The notes: generated by a model not told the origin, from the sequence alone. DNA of 64,000 nucleotides from JAPUDQ01 sp049289035 (GCA_049289035.1 JBAQIV010000022.1:18071-82070); one strand, 5' to 3'; numbered from the stretch's first letter, positions 50,744 through 60,719 are shown. Program-made: numbers and translations.

Positions 50744-51997
50744 ATGTTAGACATACGTTATATTCGCGAGCACGCTGAGGCGGTGCAGCAGACCAGCAAA
50801 CACAAAGGCTACACTATAGACATCGCTCGATTGCTCGAGCTTGATGAGCAGCGACGTAGCACCATGCAACGTATCGATGAGCTGCGCACACGGCGCAACG
50901 ACAACTCATCCCAGATGAAATCGTCAGAGGGTGGCAAGCCATCCCAAGTGGTAATCGATGAAGGCCGACGACTTAAAGACGAAGTGGCAGCCGCCGAGCA
51001 GCAACTGAGCGTACTCGACGCCGAGTACCTGCCGTTGCTTCGAAGTGTGCCAAATAGTATTGATAGTGACGTACCCCTGGGGGGTGAAGAAGATAGTGTC
51101 GAGATAAAGCGTGTCGGCGAGCAAGTGACTGGCGCGAAGGATCATCTCGATTTTGCTGTGGCGCGTGACTGGGTAGATTTCGAACGTGGCGCAAAAGTTG
51201 CCGGTGCAAAGTTTTATTATCTGAAAGGCGATCTTGCGCTGCTGGAAAACGCTATCACACAGTTTGCGCTCGATTTCATCACGAAAAAAGGCTTTACCTA
51301 CCTGACCGTGCCGCACATGGTGAATAGTCGCGTGGCGGAAGGGGCAGGATTTGCGCCCAAGGGCGACGCCAGCGGCAACGAGTATTTTATCGAAGGTGAG
51401 GACTTGACGCTTATCGGTACTGCCGAAGCCCCCCTCACGGGGTACCATGCCGATGAGATCATAGATGAGTCGCGTTTGCCGCTTTTTTATGTCGGGTACA
51501 GTCCATGCTATCGCAAAGAAGCTGGCACCTACGGCAAGCACACACGCGGGCTGTTTCGTGTTCATCAGTTCAATAAACTAGAGATGTATGCATTTTGCAC
51601 CCCTGAGCAAAGTCGCGATATACATGAGCAGATACTTGCTATCGAAGAAGAGCTTTGGCAGGCGCTCGGTATTTCTTATCATGTCATCAATATTGCGGCG
51701 GGTGACTTGGGTGCGCCAGCTGCAAAGAAGTATGATATTGAGTATTGGTCACCAGTCGATCAGACCTATCGTGAACTGACGAGTTGTAGTAACTGTACCG
51801 ATTTTCAGGCGCGTAGCCTCAATATCCGAGTGCGACGAGCTGACGGTCGCGTCGAAACGCTTCATACGCTCAACGGTACGGCAGTGAGCCTGGCGCGTTC
51901 ATTGGTGGTCATGCTGGAGTATTATCAAAATGATGACGGCAGACTCACCATCCCTGAAGTACTACGACCATACATGGGTGGCCGAGATAGCATCTAG
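50744..51997 (+). CDS. serS: Seryl-tRNA synthetase
   Basis: 417 aa, standard length. An N-terminal antiparallel coiled coil (about 30-110) grips the long arm of tRNA-Ser; the class II core has motif 2 FRVHQFNKLEMYAF and motif 3 LNGTAVSLARSLVVMLE. It charges tRNA-Ser and tRNA-Sec. pyrD starts three bases after its stop, so the two are probably co-transcribed. Confidence 0.96.
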   Translation: MLDIRYIREHAEAVQQTSKHKGYTIDIARLLELDEQRRSTMQRIDELRTRRNDNSSQMKSSEGGKPSQVVIDEGRRLKDEVAAAEQQLSVLDAEYLPLLRSVPNSIDSDVPLGGEEDSVEIKRVGEQVTGAKDHLDFAVARDWVDFERGAKVAGAKFYYLKGDLALLENAITQFALDFITKKGFTYLTVPHMVNSRVAEGAGFAPKGDASGNEYFIEGEDLTLIGTAEAPLTGYHADEIIDESRLPLFYVGYSPCYRKEAGTYGKHTRGLFRVHQFNKLEMYAFCTPEQSRDIHEQILAIEEELWQALGISYHVINIAAGDLGAPAAKKYDIEYWSPVDQTYRELTSCSNCTDFQARSLNIRVRRADGRVETLHTLNGTAVSLARSLVVMLEYYQNDDGRLTIPEVLRPYMGGRDSI

Positions 51998-52000
51998 GGT

Positions 52001-53131
52001 ATGGGCTCAGTTACTCGCGCTGTAACACGCTCTGGCTATGCAAAAGTAGCCAAACCGCTGTTGTTTCGACGTCATCCTGACAAGGTGCATGCCGATATCG
52101 TGCAGCTTGGCAAGGTGCTGCCGTATATGCTTGGTGTGAGAGCGATTCCACGAGCGTGGGCGTTTCATGACGCGGCGCATTTGCGCCAGACCGTGATGGG
52201 CGTATCGTTTCGTAACCCCGTAGGGCTGGCGGCAGGGTTTGATAAAAATATTGAAATTGCGCAGCTGCTTAAATCAGTTGGTTTTGGTTTTATGACAGGC
52301 GGGTCGGTCACGGCCGTGGCATGTGATGGCAACCCTCGGCCGTGGTTTCATCGTTTACCGCGTAGCCAGTCGCTCGTCGTGCATGCCGGGCTACCGAACC
52401 GTGGCGTGACAAAGATTACTGAGACAATTGAGCAGTATCGGCGCGGGTTGTTTACCGATTTTCCGCTGATTATTAGTGTAGCGAAGACAAACGCTGACTT
52501 TGCGGCAACTGACGACATGGCGATCGATGACTATTGCGCTAGTTTGACAAAATTGGAGTCAGCACATTCGATTGCACTCTATGAACTCAATATCTCGTGC
52601 CCCAATGCCTATGGCGGCGAGCCCTTTACTGACGCGGATCGGCTTGAGCGATTGCTGCGACGCGTCGATGAGTTGGAGTTGTCGCGTCCAGTGGTAGTAA
52701 AAATGCCGATCGGGCTCAGCTGGGAGCACACGTCTGCACTACTCGATGTCATAGCACGTCACGCTATGGCAGGGGTAACAATTGGAAACCTACTCAAGGA
52801 CCGGCATCAGGCACAGTTGAGCGATGAACTCGACGACAATACAAAAGGCAGCCTTAGCGGTGTGCCAACGCGTGATATCTCGACCGAACTTATTCGCAAA
52901 ACCTATCGTCAGTATAGCGAAAAGCTAACTATTATCGGTGTGGGCGGCATATTTTCTGCCGAAGATGCCTATGAAAAAATCCGGGCCGGTGCCAGTCTGG
53001 TTGAGCTGATTACCGGTATGATTTTCGAGGGGCCACAGCTGATCGGCGAGATCAATCATGGACTTGTCGAACTGATGCGTCGCGATGGTTTTAGCCATAT
53101 CTCGCAGGCCATCGGCGTAGACGCTTCGTAA
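52001..53131 (+). CDS. pyrD: Dihydroorotate dehydrogenase, class 2-like
   Basis: Oxidises dihydroorotate to orotate in pyrimidine synthesis, with FMN. The 376-aa protein has the class 2 N-terminus (RRHPDKVHADIVQLGK), NPVGLAAGFDKN, and the C-terminal FMN segment IIGVGGIFSAEDAYEKIRAGASLVEL. The catalytic-base position reads NISCPN with C200; class 2 enzymes normally have Ser there and class 1 enzymes Cys. Whether the electron acceptor is quinone or a soluble compound is therefore unclear. No other pyr gene is in the window. Confidence 0.9.
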   Translation: MGSVTRAVTRSGYAKVAKPLLFRRHPDKVHADIVQLGKVLPYMLGVRAIPRAWAFHDAAHLRQTVMGVSFRNPVGLAAGFDKNIEIAQLLKSVGFGFMTGGSVTAVACDGNPRPWFHRLPRSQSLVVHAGLPNRGVTKITETIEQYRRGLFTDFPLIISVAKTNADFAATDDMAIDDYCASLTKLESAHSIALYELNISCPNAYGGEPFTDADRLERLLRRVDELELSRPVVVKMPIGLSWEHTSALLDVIARHAMAGVTIGNLLKDRHQAQLSDELDDNTKGSLSGVPTRDISTELIRKTYRQYSEKLTIIGVGGIFSAEDAYEKIRAGASLVELITGMIFEGPQLIGEINHGLVELMRRDGFSHISQAIGVDAS

Positions 53132-53236
53132 TTAATACTTCAAAACCCCTCGGCGGGTATTGCGCATATGGTATAATACAAGGTAATCCACCAAGTTGAT
53201 ACTAAAATAGCGTAGATAAAATGGGAGAGGGTAGTA

Positions 53237-54778
53237 ATGCATAGTATGCGTATTGATAGCATATGGCCGCAGGTATGGCCATGGGGGCGAAAGGGTGTTT
53301 TGGCGTTGGTTATGGGTGGATTCGGATTACTATTGCAAACCGCGCCTGTCTCAGCGGTGACGCCACCTGATAGCTGCTTTGAGTTTGACGCGTTGACGAA
53401 CACTATTACGAAATACTACGATTATCAGGGTGATACCAATGCCAACCCAGCCTGCCCGAAAGATGTCGACATACCGAGTGCAATAGCGACTGTAGCGGTC
53501 AATACAATTGGCAGTGCAGCATTCAATAACAAGGGACTGACATCTGTCACGATCCCGAATTCAGTAACTAACATTGGCACACAAGCATTTGATTCCAACC
53601 AACTTACGACGTTGACATTGCCAAGTTCTCTTACGTCTACGGGCGATGGTGCATTTAGCTACAATCAACTCACGTCACTGACACTGCCGGCATCGATTAC
53701 AACCATAAGCAATGATAGTTTTAGTTATAATCAACTTACAAGTGTGACGCTGCCATCATCTGTGAATAGTATTATGGAGAACGCGTTTAGTCACAACTTA
53801 CTGGTAAGTATTACGGTTCCAAATGGTGTTACAGAGATAAAAGGTGGCTCGTTTGACTCGAACAAATTAACGAGCATACACTTGCCACCGACAGTGACGG
53901 CTATTCGTCAAGGCGCGTTTAACAACAACCAGCTTACGAGTATCACTATCCCGTCGAGCGTCACGACGATTGAAGATATCGCATTTGCCAACAACAAGAT
54001 ACACGCCATCGCCCTCCCTGGCGTCACTTCACTCCATTCGTGGGCGTTTATCCGTCAAAGCCCATTTGGCGGTGATATCGATGCGGAGCTTTACTCAGGC
54101 GATCAAGCACGTACTGACGCTGCCCGTGATAGCATATGGTACACCCGCGTCTCAACGGTCGATTCAAGTAATCCGCATAATCTCTCGAACGGTGTCTATG
54201 TCGAGTCAGAACAGATTGGGCAAGACTACGGTTGTCCAATCGCTGTGCCGTGCCCGCACGACATCAATGGTGACGGGGATATGCTCGACACATTCAATTA
54301 TGGCGGTCATCTGATCAACGCCGCCCCACTGACGGTCGAGTATGTTTCAGATAGTGGCCACGTCTTGGCGCCAAGTTCAACCTGGGCGGGGCATTTGGTC
54401 AATGGCGAGTACATCTACGATTACCTTGTGAAAAACGGTCCTAGTGTGCCTGGTGACATCGATACTATGGAGCCGAGTCCTGCAGATATAGCAAAGATCA
54501 ACCAGTCACTTACGCCGTATTTTAGAGTTGGTCAGACAGTCACACTTGACCCCGTGACAATTAACGGCTACACCATACCGGCACGTCAGGCAAAAGTATT
54601 GGGTGATAGCACGACAGTTACGTTTGTTTACACGCAGACGGTACCGACATCGACGACAACGCTGGCAAAAACTGGCATGGATGCACAGACACTCGCTCTC
54701 AGCGGGCTAGTTCTGCTCGGTATCGGTGTGGTAGGGTACCGACGGTACGCTCAGCGTCATTCAATAAGCTCACTGTAG
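53237..54778 (+). CDS. BspA-type leucine-rich-repeat surface protein with LAKTG anchor
   Basis: 513 aa. A signal peptide (about 18-42) is followed by about eight LRR_5/BspA repeats of 23 residues (LTSVTIPNSVTNIGTQAF type, about 75-285), a short segment with a calcium-loop-like DINGDGDMLDTF, a MucBP-like beta domain (about 365-465) and the C-terminal LAKTG (476-480), hydrophobic span and basic tail of a sorting signal. Likely an adhesin. GAGAGGG precedes the ATG and TATAAT is upstream (about 53171). Confidence 0.88.
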   Translation: MHSMRIDSIWPQVWPWGRKGVLALVMGGFGLLLQTAPVSAVTPPDSCFEFDALTNTITKYYDYQGDTNANPACPKDVDIPSAIATVAVNTIGSAAFNNKGLTSVTIPNSVTNIGTQAFDSNQLTTLTLPSSLTSTGDGAFSYNQLTSLTLPASITTISNDSFSYNQLTSVTLPSSVNSIMENAFSHNLLVSITVPNGVTEIKGGSFDSNKLTSIHLPPTVTAIRQGAFNNNQLTSITIPSSVTTIEDIAFANNKIHAIALPGVTSLHSWAFIRQSPFGGDIDAELYSGDQARTDAARDSIWYTRVSTVDSSNPHNLSNGVYVESEQIGQDYGCPIAVPCPHDINGDGDMLDTFNYGGHLINAAPLTVEYVSDSGHVLAPSSTWAGHLVNGEYIYDYLVKNGPSVPGDIDTMEPSPADIAKINQSLTPYFRVGQTVTLDPVTINGYTIPARQAKVLGDSTTVTFVYTQTVPTSTTTLAKTGMDAQTLALSGLVLLGIGVVGYRRYAQRHSISSL

Positions 54779-54845
54779 GTATCAAAAGACCATCCAAAAT
54801 GGTATAATAAAAGTACAAGCGGTAATATCAAAAGGAGGTCTCTTT

Positions 54846-55235
54846 ATGATCACACATATCGATATAACCGGAGTTCGCTACTCGCTCGACGACGTGACGA
54901 AAAAATACGTCATGAAAAAGATCGGACGTCTCGACCGATTTCTGCCGCGTCATGCCCGTAAGTCAGTCAAGGCCGAGGTGGTATTACGAGAAGTCAACCG
55001 TACTAAGGGCAACAAATACGAGTGCGACATAAACCTGAAACTGCCGCAGCGAACGATTACCGCCAAAGATAGCACGCTCAATATGCTGGCAGCTGTTGAC
55101 ATCGTCGAGGCAAAACTCACGACGCAGCTCAAGAAGTATCACGACGAACATGCCTTTCGTGGCGGTCGTGCTCAGCGACTTCTCCGCTCCATCAAAGAGC
55201 GTGTTCGCCTGACGACCGGCCCAATCGAGGCCTGA
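54846..55235 (+). CDS. hpf: Ribosome hibernation-promoting factor (short HPF/RaiA type)
   Basis: 129 aa S30AE-domain protein: a beta-alpha-beta-beta-beta-alpha fold with MITHIDITGVRYSLDDVTKKYV at the start and KDSTLNMLAAVDIVEAKLTTQLKKYHD near the end. It occupies the tRNA/mRNA channel of idle ribosomes. It lacks the dimerising C-terminal domain of long HPF. AAAGGAGG gives a strong ribosome binding site; TATAAT is about 35 bases upstream. Confidence 0.92.
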   Translation: MITHIDITGVRYSLDDVTKKYVMKKIGRLDRFLPRHARKSVKAEVVLREVNRTKGNKYECDINLKLPQRTITAKDSTLNMLAAVDIVEAKLTTQLKKYHDEHAFRGGRAQRLLRSIKERVRLTTGPIEA

Positions 55236-55267
55236 GCGTCAAGTCTCGCCATACTTGTCGCTTCCAC

Positions 55268-55296
55268 TTGGTTTTCATATCTTAAACCGCTATAAT
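55268..55296 (+). promoter_or_regulatory. secA promoter
   Basis: TTGGTT (55268-55273), a 17-base spacer and TATAAT (55291-55296), followed by a leader with GAGAGGGG before the ATG. Confidence 0.65.
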
Positions 55297-55345
55297 TAGT
55301 GATAGTTTTTAATGCCGCTTTATTTGAGAGGGGAATTCTAAGATT

Positions 55346-57961
55346 ATGAAACAAGCACTGACCAAAATTTTCGGTGATCCGCAGGCACGGACGCTCAAAC
55401 GATTAACCAAAAAAGTTGCGACCGTCAACGCACTGGCCGAAAAATATCATGCCATGAACAAAACTGACCTCAAAAAACAAACCGAGGTACTGAAAAACCG
55501 TCTTGGCAAAAAGAAAACCACGCTCGACGACATATTGCCCGATGCATTTGCACTTGTTCGTGAGATGAGCGACCGCACACTTGGCCAGCGACACTACGAT
55601 GTGCAGCTGATAGCGGGCATTGCCTTACACGAAGGCAATGTTGCCGAGATGAAAACTGGTGAAGGCAAAACACTTATGGCAACAGCGCCAGTGTACTTAA
55701 ATGCGCTGAGCGGCAAGGGCGTACATGTCGTGACGGTTAACGACTACTTGGCGCAGCGCGACACCGGCTGGATGGGCGAACTCTACGATGCACTTGGCCT
55801 TACAACTGGGTGTATCATAAATGACCAGTCATTTTTATATGATGCCAAATACGACAACCCCGACCACACCGACCCACGCATGAAAAAACTGCGCCCCTGC
55901 ACGCGCAAAGAAGCCTATGCGGCGGACATAACCTACGGCACCAACAACGAGTTCGGGTTTGATTATCTGCGCGACAATATGGTTAACGAAACTGACCTGT
56001 TGCGTCAGCGTGAGCTCAACTTTGCTATCGTCGACGAGGTGGACTCTATCTTGATCGACGAGGCTCGCACACCACTGATCATCAGTGCGCCGGCTAGTGA
56101 AAACCCCGAGCAATACATACGGTTTAGTAAGGTTGCCGCAAGTCTCAAGCCTGAGCACTACATACTCGACGAAAAGCGCCGTTCGGTAAGCCTGACCGAC
56201 GAAGGCGTCGAAAAGGTGCAAAAACTGCTCGGTGTGAAAAACCTCTACAGCCCCGACCATGTGCGTTCGGTGTATCATATGGACCAAGCTCTGCGCGCCC
56301 AGACGCTGTTTCGCCGCGACAAAGATTACGTGGTGACGACCGATGGCGAAGTAATCATCGTCGACGAATTTACTGGTCGTCTTATGCACGGTCGTCGCTA
56401 CAACGAGGGTCTCCACCAGGCGATCGAGGCCAAAGAAACAGTGCAGGTGCGCGAAGAAAGCCAGACGCTCGCGACGATTTCGTTTCAAAATTATTTCCGT
56501 TTGTATGAAAAACTAAGCGGTATGACCGGGACGGCCTTTACCGAGGCCGAGGAGTTTCAGCAGATTTATGGGCTCGATGTCATACAAATACCGCCAAACC
56601 GCCCGCTGGTGCGCAAAGATCATATCGACAAGATATTTAAAACCGAAGCCGGCAAGATCAAAGCACTGGTGGCTGACGTCAAAGAATTACACAAACAGGG
56701 CCGCCCAGTTTTGATTGGTTCGGCTAGCATCGCCAAAAATGAAATGATCAGCAAAGCGCTGACCAAAGCTGGCCTCAAGCACGAGCTTTTGAACGCCAAA
56801 AACAACGAACGCGAGGCGGCAATTGTCACCGAGGCTGGTCAAAAAGGAGCGATTACACTTGCGACCAACATCGCGGGGCGTGGTACCGACATTGTGCTAG
56901 GCGATGGGGTGAAAGAAGCTGGTGGTCTGGCGGTGCTCGGTTCAGAACGGCACGAAGCACGCCGTATCGACAACCAGTTGCGTGGTCGTGGTGGCCGCCA
57001 GGGTGACCCAGGCAGCACTCAGTTTTATGTGAGCACCGAAGACGACCTGATGCGTATTTTCCAGGGTGATCGCATTGCGGCGCTCATGAACCGACTAGGG
57101 GTCGAAGACGATATGCCTATCGAAAACCGCGCCGTTAGCAAGACGCTCGAATCAGCTCAAAAACGCGTCGAAGGCTACAACTACGACACGCGCAAAAACG
57201 TCGTGCAGTACGACAACGTCATTAATCGTCACCGCAAAGTCGTCTACAAGATTCGCCGTCAGATACTAGAGGGCAAAGATATCCACGACGAGATTACGCG
57301 CCTCATTGACGAAAAAGTCAAAGAAGCGACTATCGTCCCGCGTAAAAACAACCCCAAATTTGTCGAAGAATTTACGACTATCATACCGGTTGATGAGACC
57401 AAGCTGGGAGTGGTTGGGTCCGAGAAAAAAGACCGCAAACGTCTGAGCGACGCGCTCGAACTCGCACACAAATTTTATGCAAAGCGTGAAAAAGACTTGG
57501 GCGAAGAGCTGATGCGCGGGTTAGAGCGCGACGTGTATTTGCAGGTGCTTGACGTGCTGTGGATGCAGCATCTTGAAAATATGCAGCATCTCCGCGAAGG
57601 GATTCACTGGCGCAGTGTTGGCCAGCGTGACCCGCTGGTGGAGTATCGTTCGGAATCGCAAAAGATGTTTGAAAGCTTGCAGCGAACACTTCGTGACGAA
57701 GTGCTCAAGACGATTTTCCATGTTCGCAAAGAAGAATTACGCCCTGCCAAACTCGAAGACGATGTGTATGAGTCGGAACTCACAAAAGCCGCTGCCAGCG
57801 CTATAGAGCAGGGCGTCAACGAACTAGGCAGTGCCGAGACGCATGTGCATGACGATGATTTTAAGGCCAAAAAAGACGCCACCGCCAAAGTAAAAGCCGA
57901 CCGCAAAAAAGCCGCCAAGAAAAAGCGCAAAGCAACCCGCGCCAGTAGAAAGCGCAAATAG
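55346..57961 (+). CDS. secA: Preprotein translocase ATPase SecA
   Basis: 871 aa motor that pushes preproteins through SecYEG. Motifs: Walker A MKTGEGKT, Walker B VDEVDSILIDEARTPL, GSASIAKNE, and NIAGRGTDIVLG...RRIDNQLRGRGGRQGDPG. The C-terminal zinc-binding SecB site (CxCxSGxxxxxC[CH]) is absent; instead the protein ends in a Lys/Ala/Arg-rich tail, consistent with no SecB and perhaps with membrane or ribosome contact. Confidence 0.97.
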   Translation: MKQALTKIFGDPQARTLKRLTKKVATVNALAEKYHAMNKTDLKKQTEVLKNRLGKKKTTLDDILPDAFALVREMSDRTLGQRHYDVQLIAGIALHEGNVAEMKTGEGKTLMATAPVYLNALSGKGVHVVTVNDYLAQRDTGWMGELYDALGLTTGCIINDQSFLYDAKYDNPDHTDPRMKKLRPCTRKEAYAADITYGTNNEFGFDYLRDNMVNETDLLRQRELNFAIVDEVDSILIDEARTPLIISAPASENPEQYIRFSKVAASLKPEHYILDEKRRSVSLTDEGVEKVQKLLGVKNLYSPDHVRSVYHMDQALRAQTLFRRDKDYVVTTDGEVIIVDEFTGRLMHGRRYNEGLHQAIEAKETVQVREESQTLATISFQNYFRLYEKLSGMTGTAFTEAEEFQQIYGLDVIQIPPNRPLVRKDHIDKIFKTEAGKIKALVADVKELHKQGRPVLIGSASIAKNEMISKALTKAGLKHELLNAKNNEREAAIVTEAGQKGAITLATNIAGRGTDIVLGDGVKEAGGLAVLGSERHEARRIDNQLRGRGGRQGDPGSTQFYVSTEDDLMRIFQGDRIAALMNRLGVEDDMPIENRAVSKTLESAQKRVEGYNYDTRKNVVQYDNVINRHRKVVYKIRRQILEGKDIHDEITRLIDEKVKEATIVPRKNNPKFVEEFTTIIPVDETKLGVVGSEKKDRKRLSDALELAHKFYAKREKDLGEELMRGLERDVYLQVLDVLWMQHLENMQHLREGIHWRSVGQRDPLVEYRSESQKMFESLQRTLRDEVLKTIFHVRKEELRPAKLEDDVYESELTKAAASAIEQGVNELGSAETHVHDDDFKAKKDATAKVKADRKKAAKKKRKATRASRKRK

Positions 57962-58014
57962 ATGGTAGAGCGAAAGAGCGAGAGAGCAACTTTTCATCTG
58001 CAAGGTACTCGCTG

Positions 58015-59298
58015 ATGAAGCACGTAGTAACTGAAATCCAACTCCGCAACGGCGCACGCGGCCTACTCATTCACGTACCAGGGGCGCAGGTCATGAGCAG
58101 TCGCATACAATTTCGTGCGGGGACGCGCTATGTGCGTGACAAATCAATCGAAGAGACGGCACATATCATGGAACACATGGCATTTGGCGCCAATGCTCGG
58201 TTTAAAGATGCTGCCGAGTTTGACGCCGAATTTACCAAAAACGGCGCGTATTTTAATGCCACCACCGCCGACTACAGCATGGTCTACATGACTGATTGTG
58301 CTGATTTTGAATGGGATCGTATATTGGAGTTACAACAACTCAGTATTACGAAGCCGCGTTTTGTCGACGATGAACTCAAAAGTGAAGCCGGCAATGTGCG
58401 CAACGAACTCAACGGGTACCTCAACAATCACATGTGGGTGCTATGGTCGCGCATGGCGCAGGTACTAGGCGAAGATGTGCTGACATGGGCCGAACGCATA
58501 AAAACCATCGGCAATGTGACGACGGCTGACATACGTGAGCACTACCGACGCACTCATACGCTGGCCAACATGCGATTCGTGATTGCGGGCAATATACTAG
58601 GCCGCGAGTCGAAAATCCGCGATATGCTTGAGAGTTGGGAGTTACCCGAAGGCGAGCGTCTGAGTGTGCCAGTGGACGAATTGCACCGCGCCGATCCGCT
58701 GCTCATCAAACGCAAAGAAGCCACCACATTTACATTTGGACTCAGTATGGTGGTACCGCGTCGATTGAGCGACGCCGAAGTCGACGCCATGCAATTTGCC
58801 GACCATATCTTGAACGGCACGTTTCGTTCGCGTATATTTGGCGGCGCGCGCAAAAAAGGTCTGGCCTATGGCATGTGGAGCAGCACCAACGCCAACGAGC
58901 ACAACAGCATGTGGGACTTTGGCACCGAGCTCGACGCCGACAGTGCACCAGAGTTATTTGACCTGATTACCCGCGAAGTCCGGGCCGTCATACGCGGTGA
59001 AATAACCGACGAAGAAGTCGACGCCGCCCGACAGTACGCGCTTGGACGACACCAAATGGGTGCGCAAACTGCCGGTCAGATCAATAATTGGTACGCTGAC
59101 CGCTATTTCTTTGACGGGTTCATCAGCGACTACGAGCATCAACCTGCCACTATACAAGCAGTCACGCGCGATCGTATCGTTGAGACTGCTCGCGAATTTA
59201 TAAATGCCGACTGTTGGCTGCTCGGCGGTATCGGCAACGTCGACAAGGCCTTTGTCGACAAACTCCACGCACAACTCGTGCCGCTGTTTGAGAAATAG
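58015..59298 (+). CDS. M16 family zinc peptidase (insulinase-like)
   Basis: 427 aa. The inverted zinc motif HIMEH (50-54) with the downstream acidic ligand region (SEAGNVRNEL, about 122-131) mark the active half; a second, inactive M16 half follows (about 220-420). Bacterial relatives (PqqL/YmxG-like) degrade small peptides. The start follows GGTACTC rather than a clear ribosome binding site, 53 bases after secA. Confidence 0.9.
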   Translation: MKHVVTEIQLRNGARGLLIHVPGAQVMSSRIQFRAGTRYVRDKSIEETAHIMEHMAFGANARFKDAAEFDAEFTKNGAYFNATTADYSMVYMTDCADFEWDRILELQQLSITKPRFVDDELKSEAGNVRNELNGYLNNHMWVLWSRMAQVLGEDVLTWAERIKTIGNVTTADIREHYRRTHTLANMRFVIAGNILGRESKIRDMLESWELPEGERLSVPVDELHRADPLLIKRKEATTFTFGLSMVVPRRLSDAEVDAMQFADHILNGTFRSRIFGGARKKGLAYGMWSSTNANEHNSMWDFGTELDADSAPELFDLITREVRAVIRGEITDEEVDAARQYALGRHQMGAQTAGQINNWYADRYFFDGFISDYEHQPATIQAVTRDRIVETAREFINADCWLLGGIGNVDKAFVDKLHAQLVPLFEK

Positions 59299-59310
59299 CA
59301 GATCCTATGC

Positions 59311-59408
59311 CGTAGTCCGTATTTTGTATATCGTATAATCTCAAAATAATTCACGGAAAAAAGCATGTATCTTACGTTTTTAATACGGTCTACGGTCTAC
59401 GGTCTACG
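59311..59408. repeat. 7-bp tandem repeats upstream of murD
   Basis: CGTAGTC, CGTATTT, TGTATAT, CGTATAA (59311-59338) resembles the block after rplU (10354-10388). A second block has ACGGTCT three times (59385-59405) and runs into the murD promoter. Confidence 0.65.
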
Positions 59409-59416
59409 AAATACGG

Positions 59417-59422
59417 TATACT
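59417..59422 (+). promoter_or_regulatory. -10 box of murD
   Basis: TATACT seven bases before the murD ATG, no ribosome binding site, directly after the heptamer block. Confidence 0.5.
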
Positions 59423-59429
59423 AGTCCAT

Positions 59430-60719
59430 ATGAACATTGCAATCGCAGGCTATGGTGTCGAAGGCGAGGCGAATTATCGCTATTTTGCTGCTCGGGGCCA
59501 CAGAGTCACAATATTTGATGAAGCCGACACGCCGTCACGACCCATTCCGGCTGGTGCAGAATTTCATAGTGGGCCTAAGATTTTTCGTGAACTCTATGAT
59601 TATGACATGGTGGTACGCACAGCCAGTTTACCACCGCATTTTATTGTGACCGACGGCAAAGTCTGGTCAGCGACCAACGAATTTTTTGCACAGTGTCCGG
59701 CGCCGATTATTGGCGTGACTGGCACGAAAGGCAAAGGCACCACCAGCAGTTTGATCACTAGTATGTTGCGGGCGGCAGGGCATACGGTGCACCTGGTCGG
59801 CAACATTGGTGAACCAGCGCTTGCTGTGCTGCCACAGATTAGACGCGATCACATAGTGGTGTACGAGCTGAGCAGTTTTCAGCTGTGGGACCTGGAACGC
59901 AGTCCGCATGTCGCAGTGGTGCTCATGATCGAGCCTGACCATCTCGATGTTCATGCCGACTTTAAGGATTACATTCGCGCCAAAAGTAACATCCGTAAAC
60001 ATCAAACAGCAAATGACGTCTGTTTTTACCACCCGTCAAATCAATGGAGTGAAAAAATCGCCAAAAGCTCAGTGCTTGGCGATCGTATTCGCTACGATGC
60101 GCGCGATGCTGGCGGCGTCTATGCTGAGGGCGGGGAATTTCGCGTGGAGGGCGAAACAATTTGTAGCGTCGCAGCGCTTAGCCTACCCGGTGCACACAAT
60201 GTCGAAAATGCCTGCGCAGCAATTTCTGCGACCCGCGTCTTTACCCTCGACGAACACGCCATCGAACAAGGCCTGCATGTGTTTGAAGGCCTGCCGCACC
60301 GGCTCAAATTTGTCCGCGACGTACGTGGTGTGAAGTACTATGATGATAGCATTGCAACTACCCCTGGATCAGCTCTCGCTGCATTGCAAGCATTCGATGA
60401 GCCAAAAGTTATCATACTCGGCGGCTCATCAAAAGGCGCATCGTATGAAAGCATTGTCCGCGAATGCAAGCAACAAGACGTGCATGTTGTAGCTATTGGT
60501 GAGACAGGCAAGATTATCGAAAAACTCTGCAAAGACATAGGAGTACCTGTAACATCGCCTCAAGGTGGTATGACCGATATTGTTGATGCGTGTCGACAAA
60601 TTGCGCGGCCTGGTTCAGTCGTCATACTGAGCCCGGCTAGTGCTAGTTTTGGCATGTTCAAGAGCTACAAAGACCGCGGTGAGCAATTTGTTTCAGCTGT
60701 CAGCGCGCTAGCTGCTTAA
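59430..60719 (+). CDS. murD: UDP-N-acetylmuramoyl-L-alanine:D-glutamate ligase
   Basis: 429 aa Mur ligase that adds D-Glu to the peptidoglycan precursor. An N-terminal UDP-binding Rossmann domain (IAGYGVEGEANYRY) precedes the ATP loop GVTGTKGKGTTSS (about 94-106), then the central domain with SSFQLWDLE and EPDHLDVH, and a C-terminal domain (KYYDDSIATTPGSALAAL). The D-Glu supplier murI lies convergent, with a 20-base overlap of the 3' ends. Confidence 0.95.
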   Translation: MNIAIAGYGVEGEANYRYFAARGHRVTIFDEADTPSRPIPAGAEFHSGPKIFRELYDYDMVVRTASLPPHFIVTDGKVWSATNEFFAQCPAPIIGVTGTKGKGTTSSLITSMLRAAGHTVHLVGNIGEPALAVLPQIRRDHIVVYELSSFQLWDLERSPHVAVVLMIEPDHLDVHADFKDYIRAKSNIRKHQTANDVCFYHPSNQWSEKIAKSSVLGDRIRYDARDAGGVYAEGGEFRVEGETICSVAALSLPGAHNVENACAAISATRVFTLDEHAIEQGLHVFEGLPHRLKFVRDVRGVKYYDDSIATTPGSALAALQAFDEPKVIILGGSSKGASYESIVRECKQQDVHVVAIGETGKIIEKLCKDIGVPVTSPQGGMTDIVDACRQIARPGSVVILSPASASFGMFKSYKDRGEQFVSAVSALAA

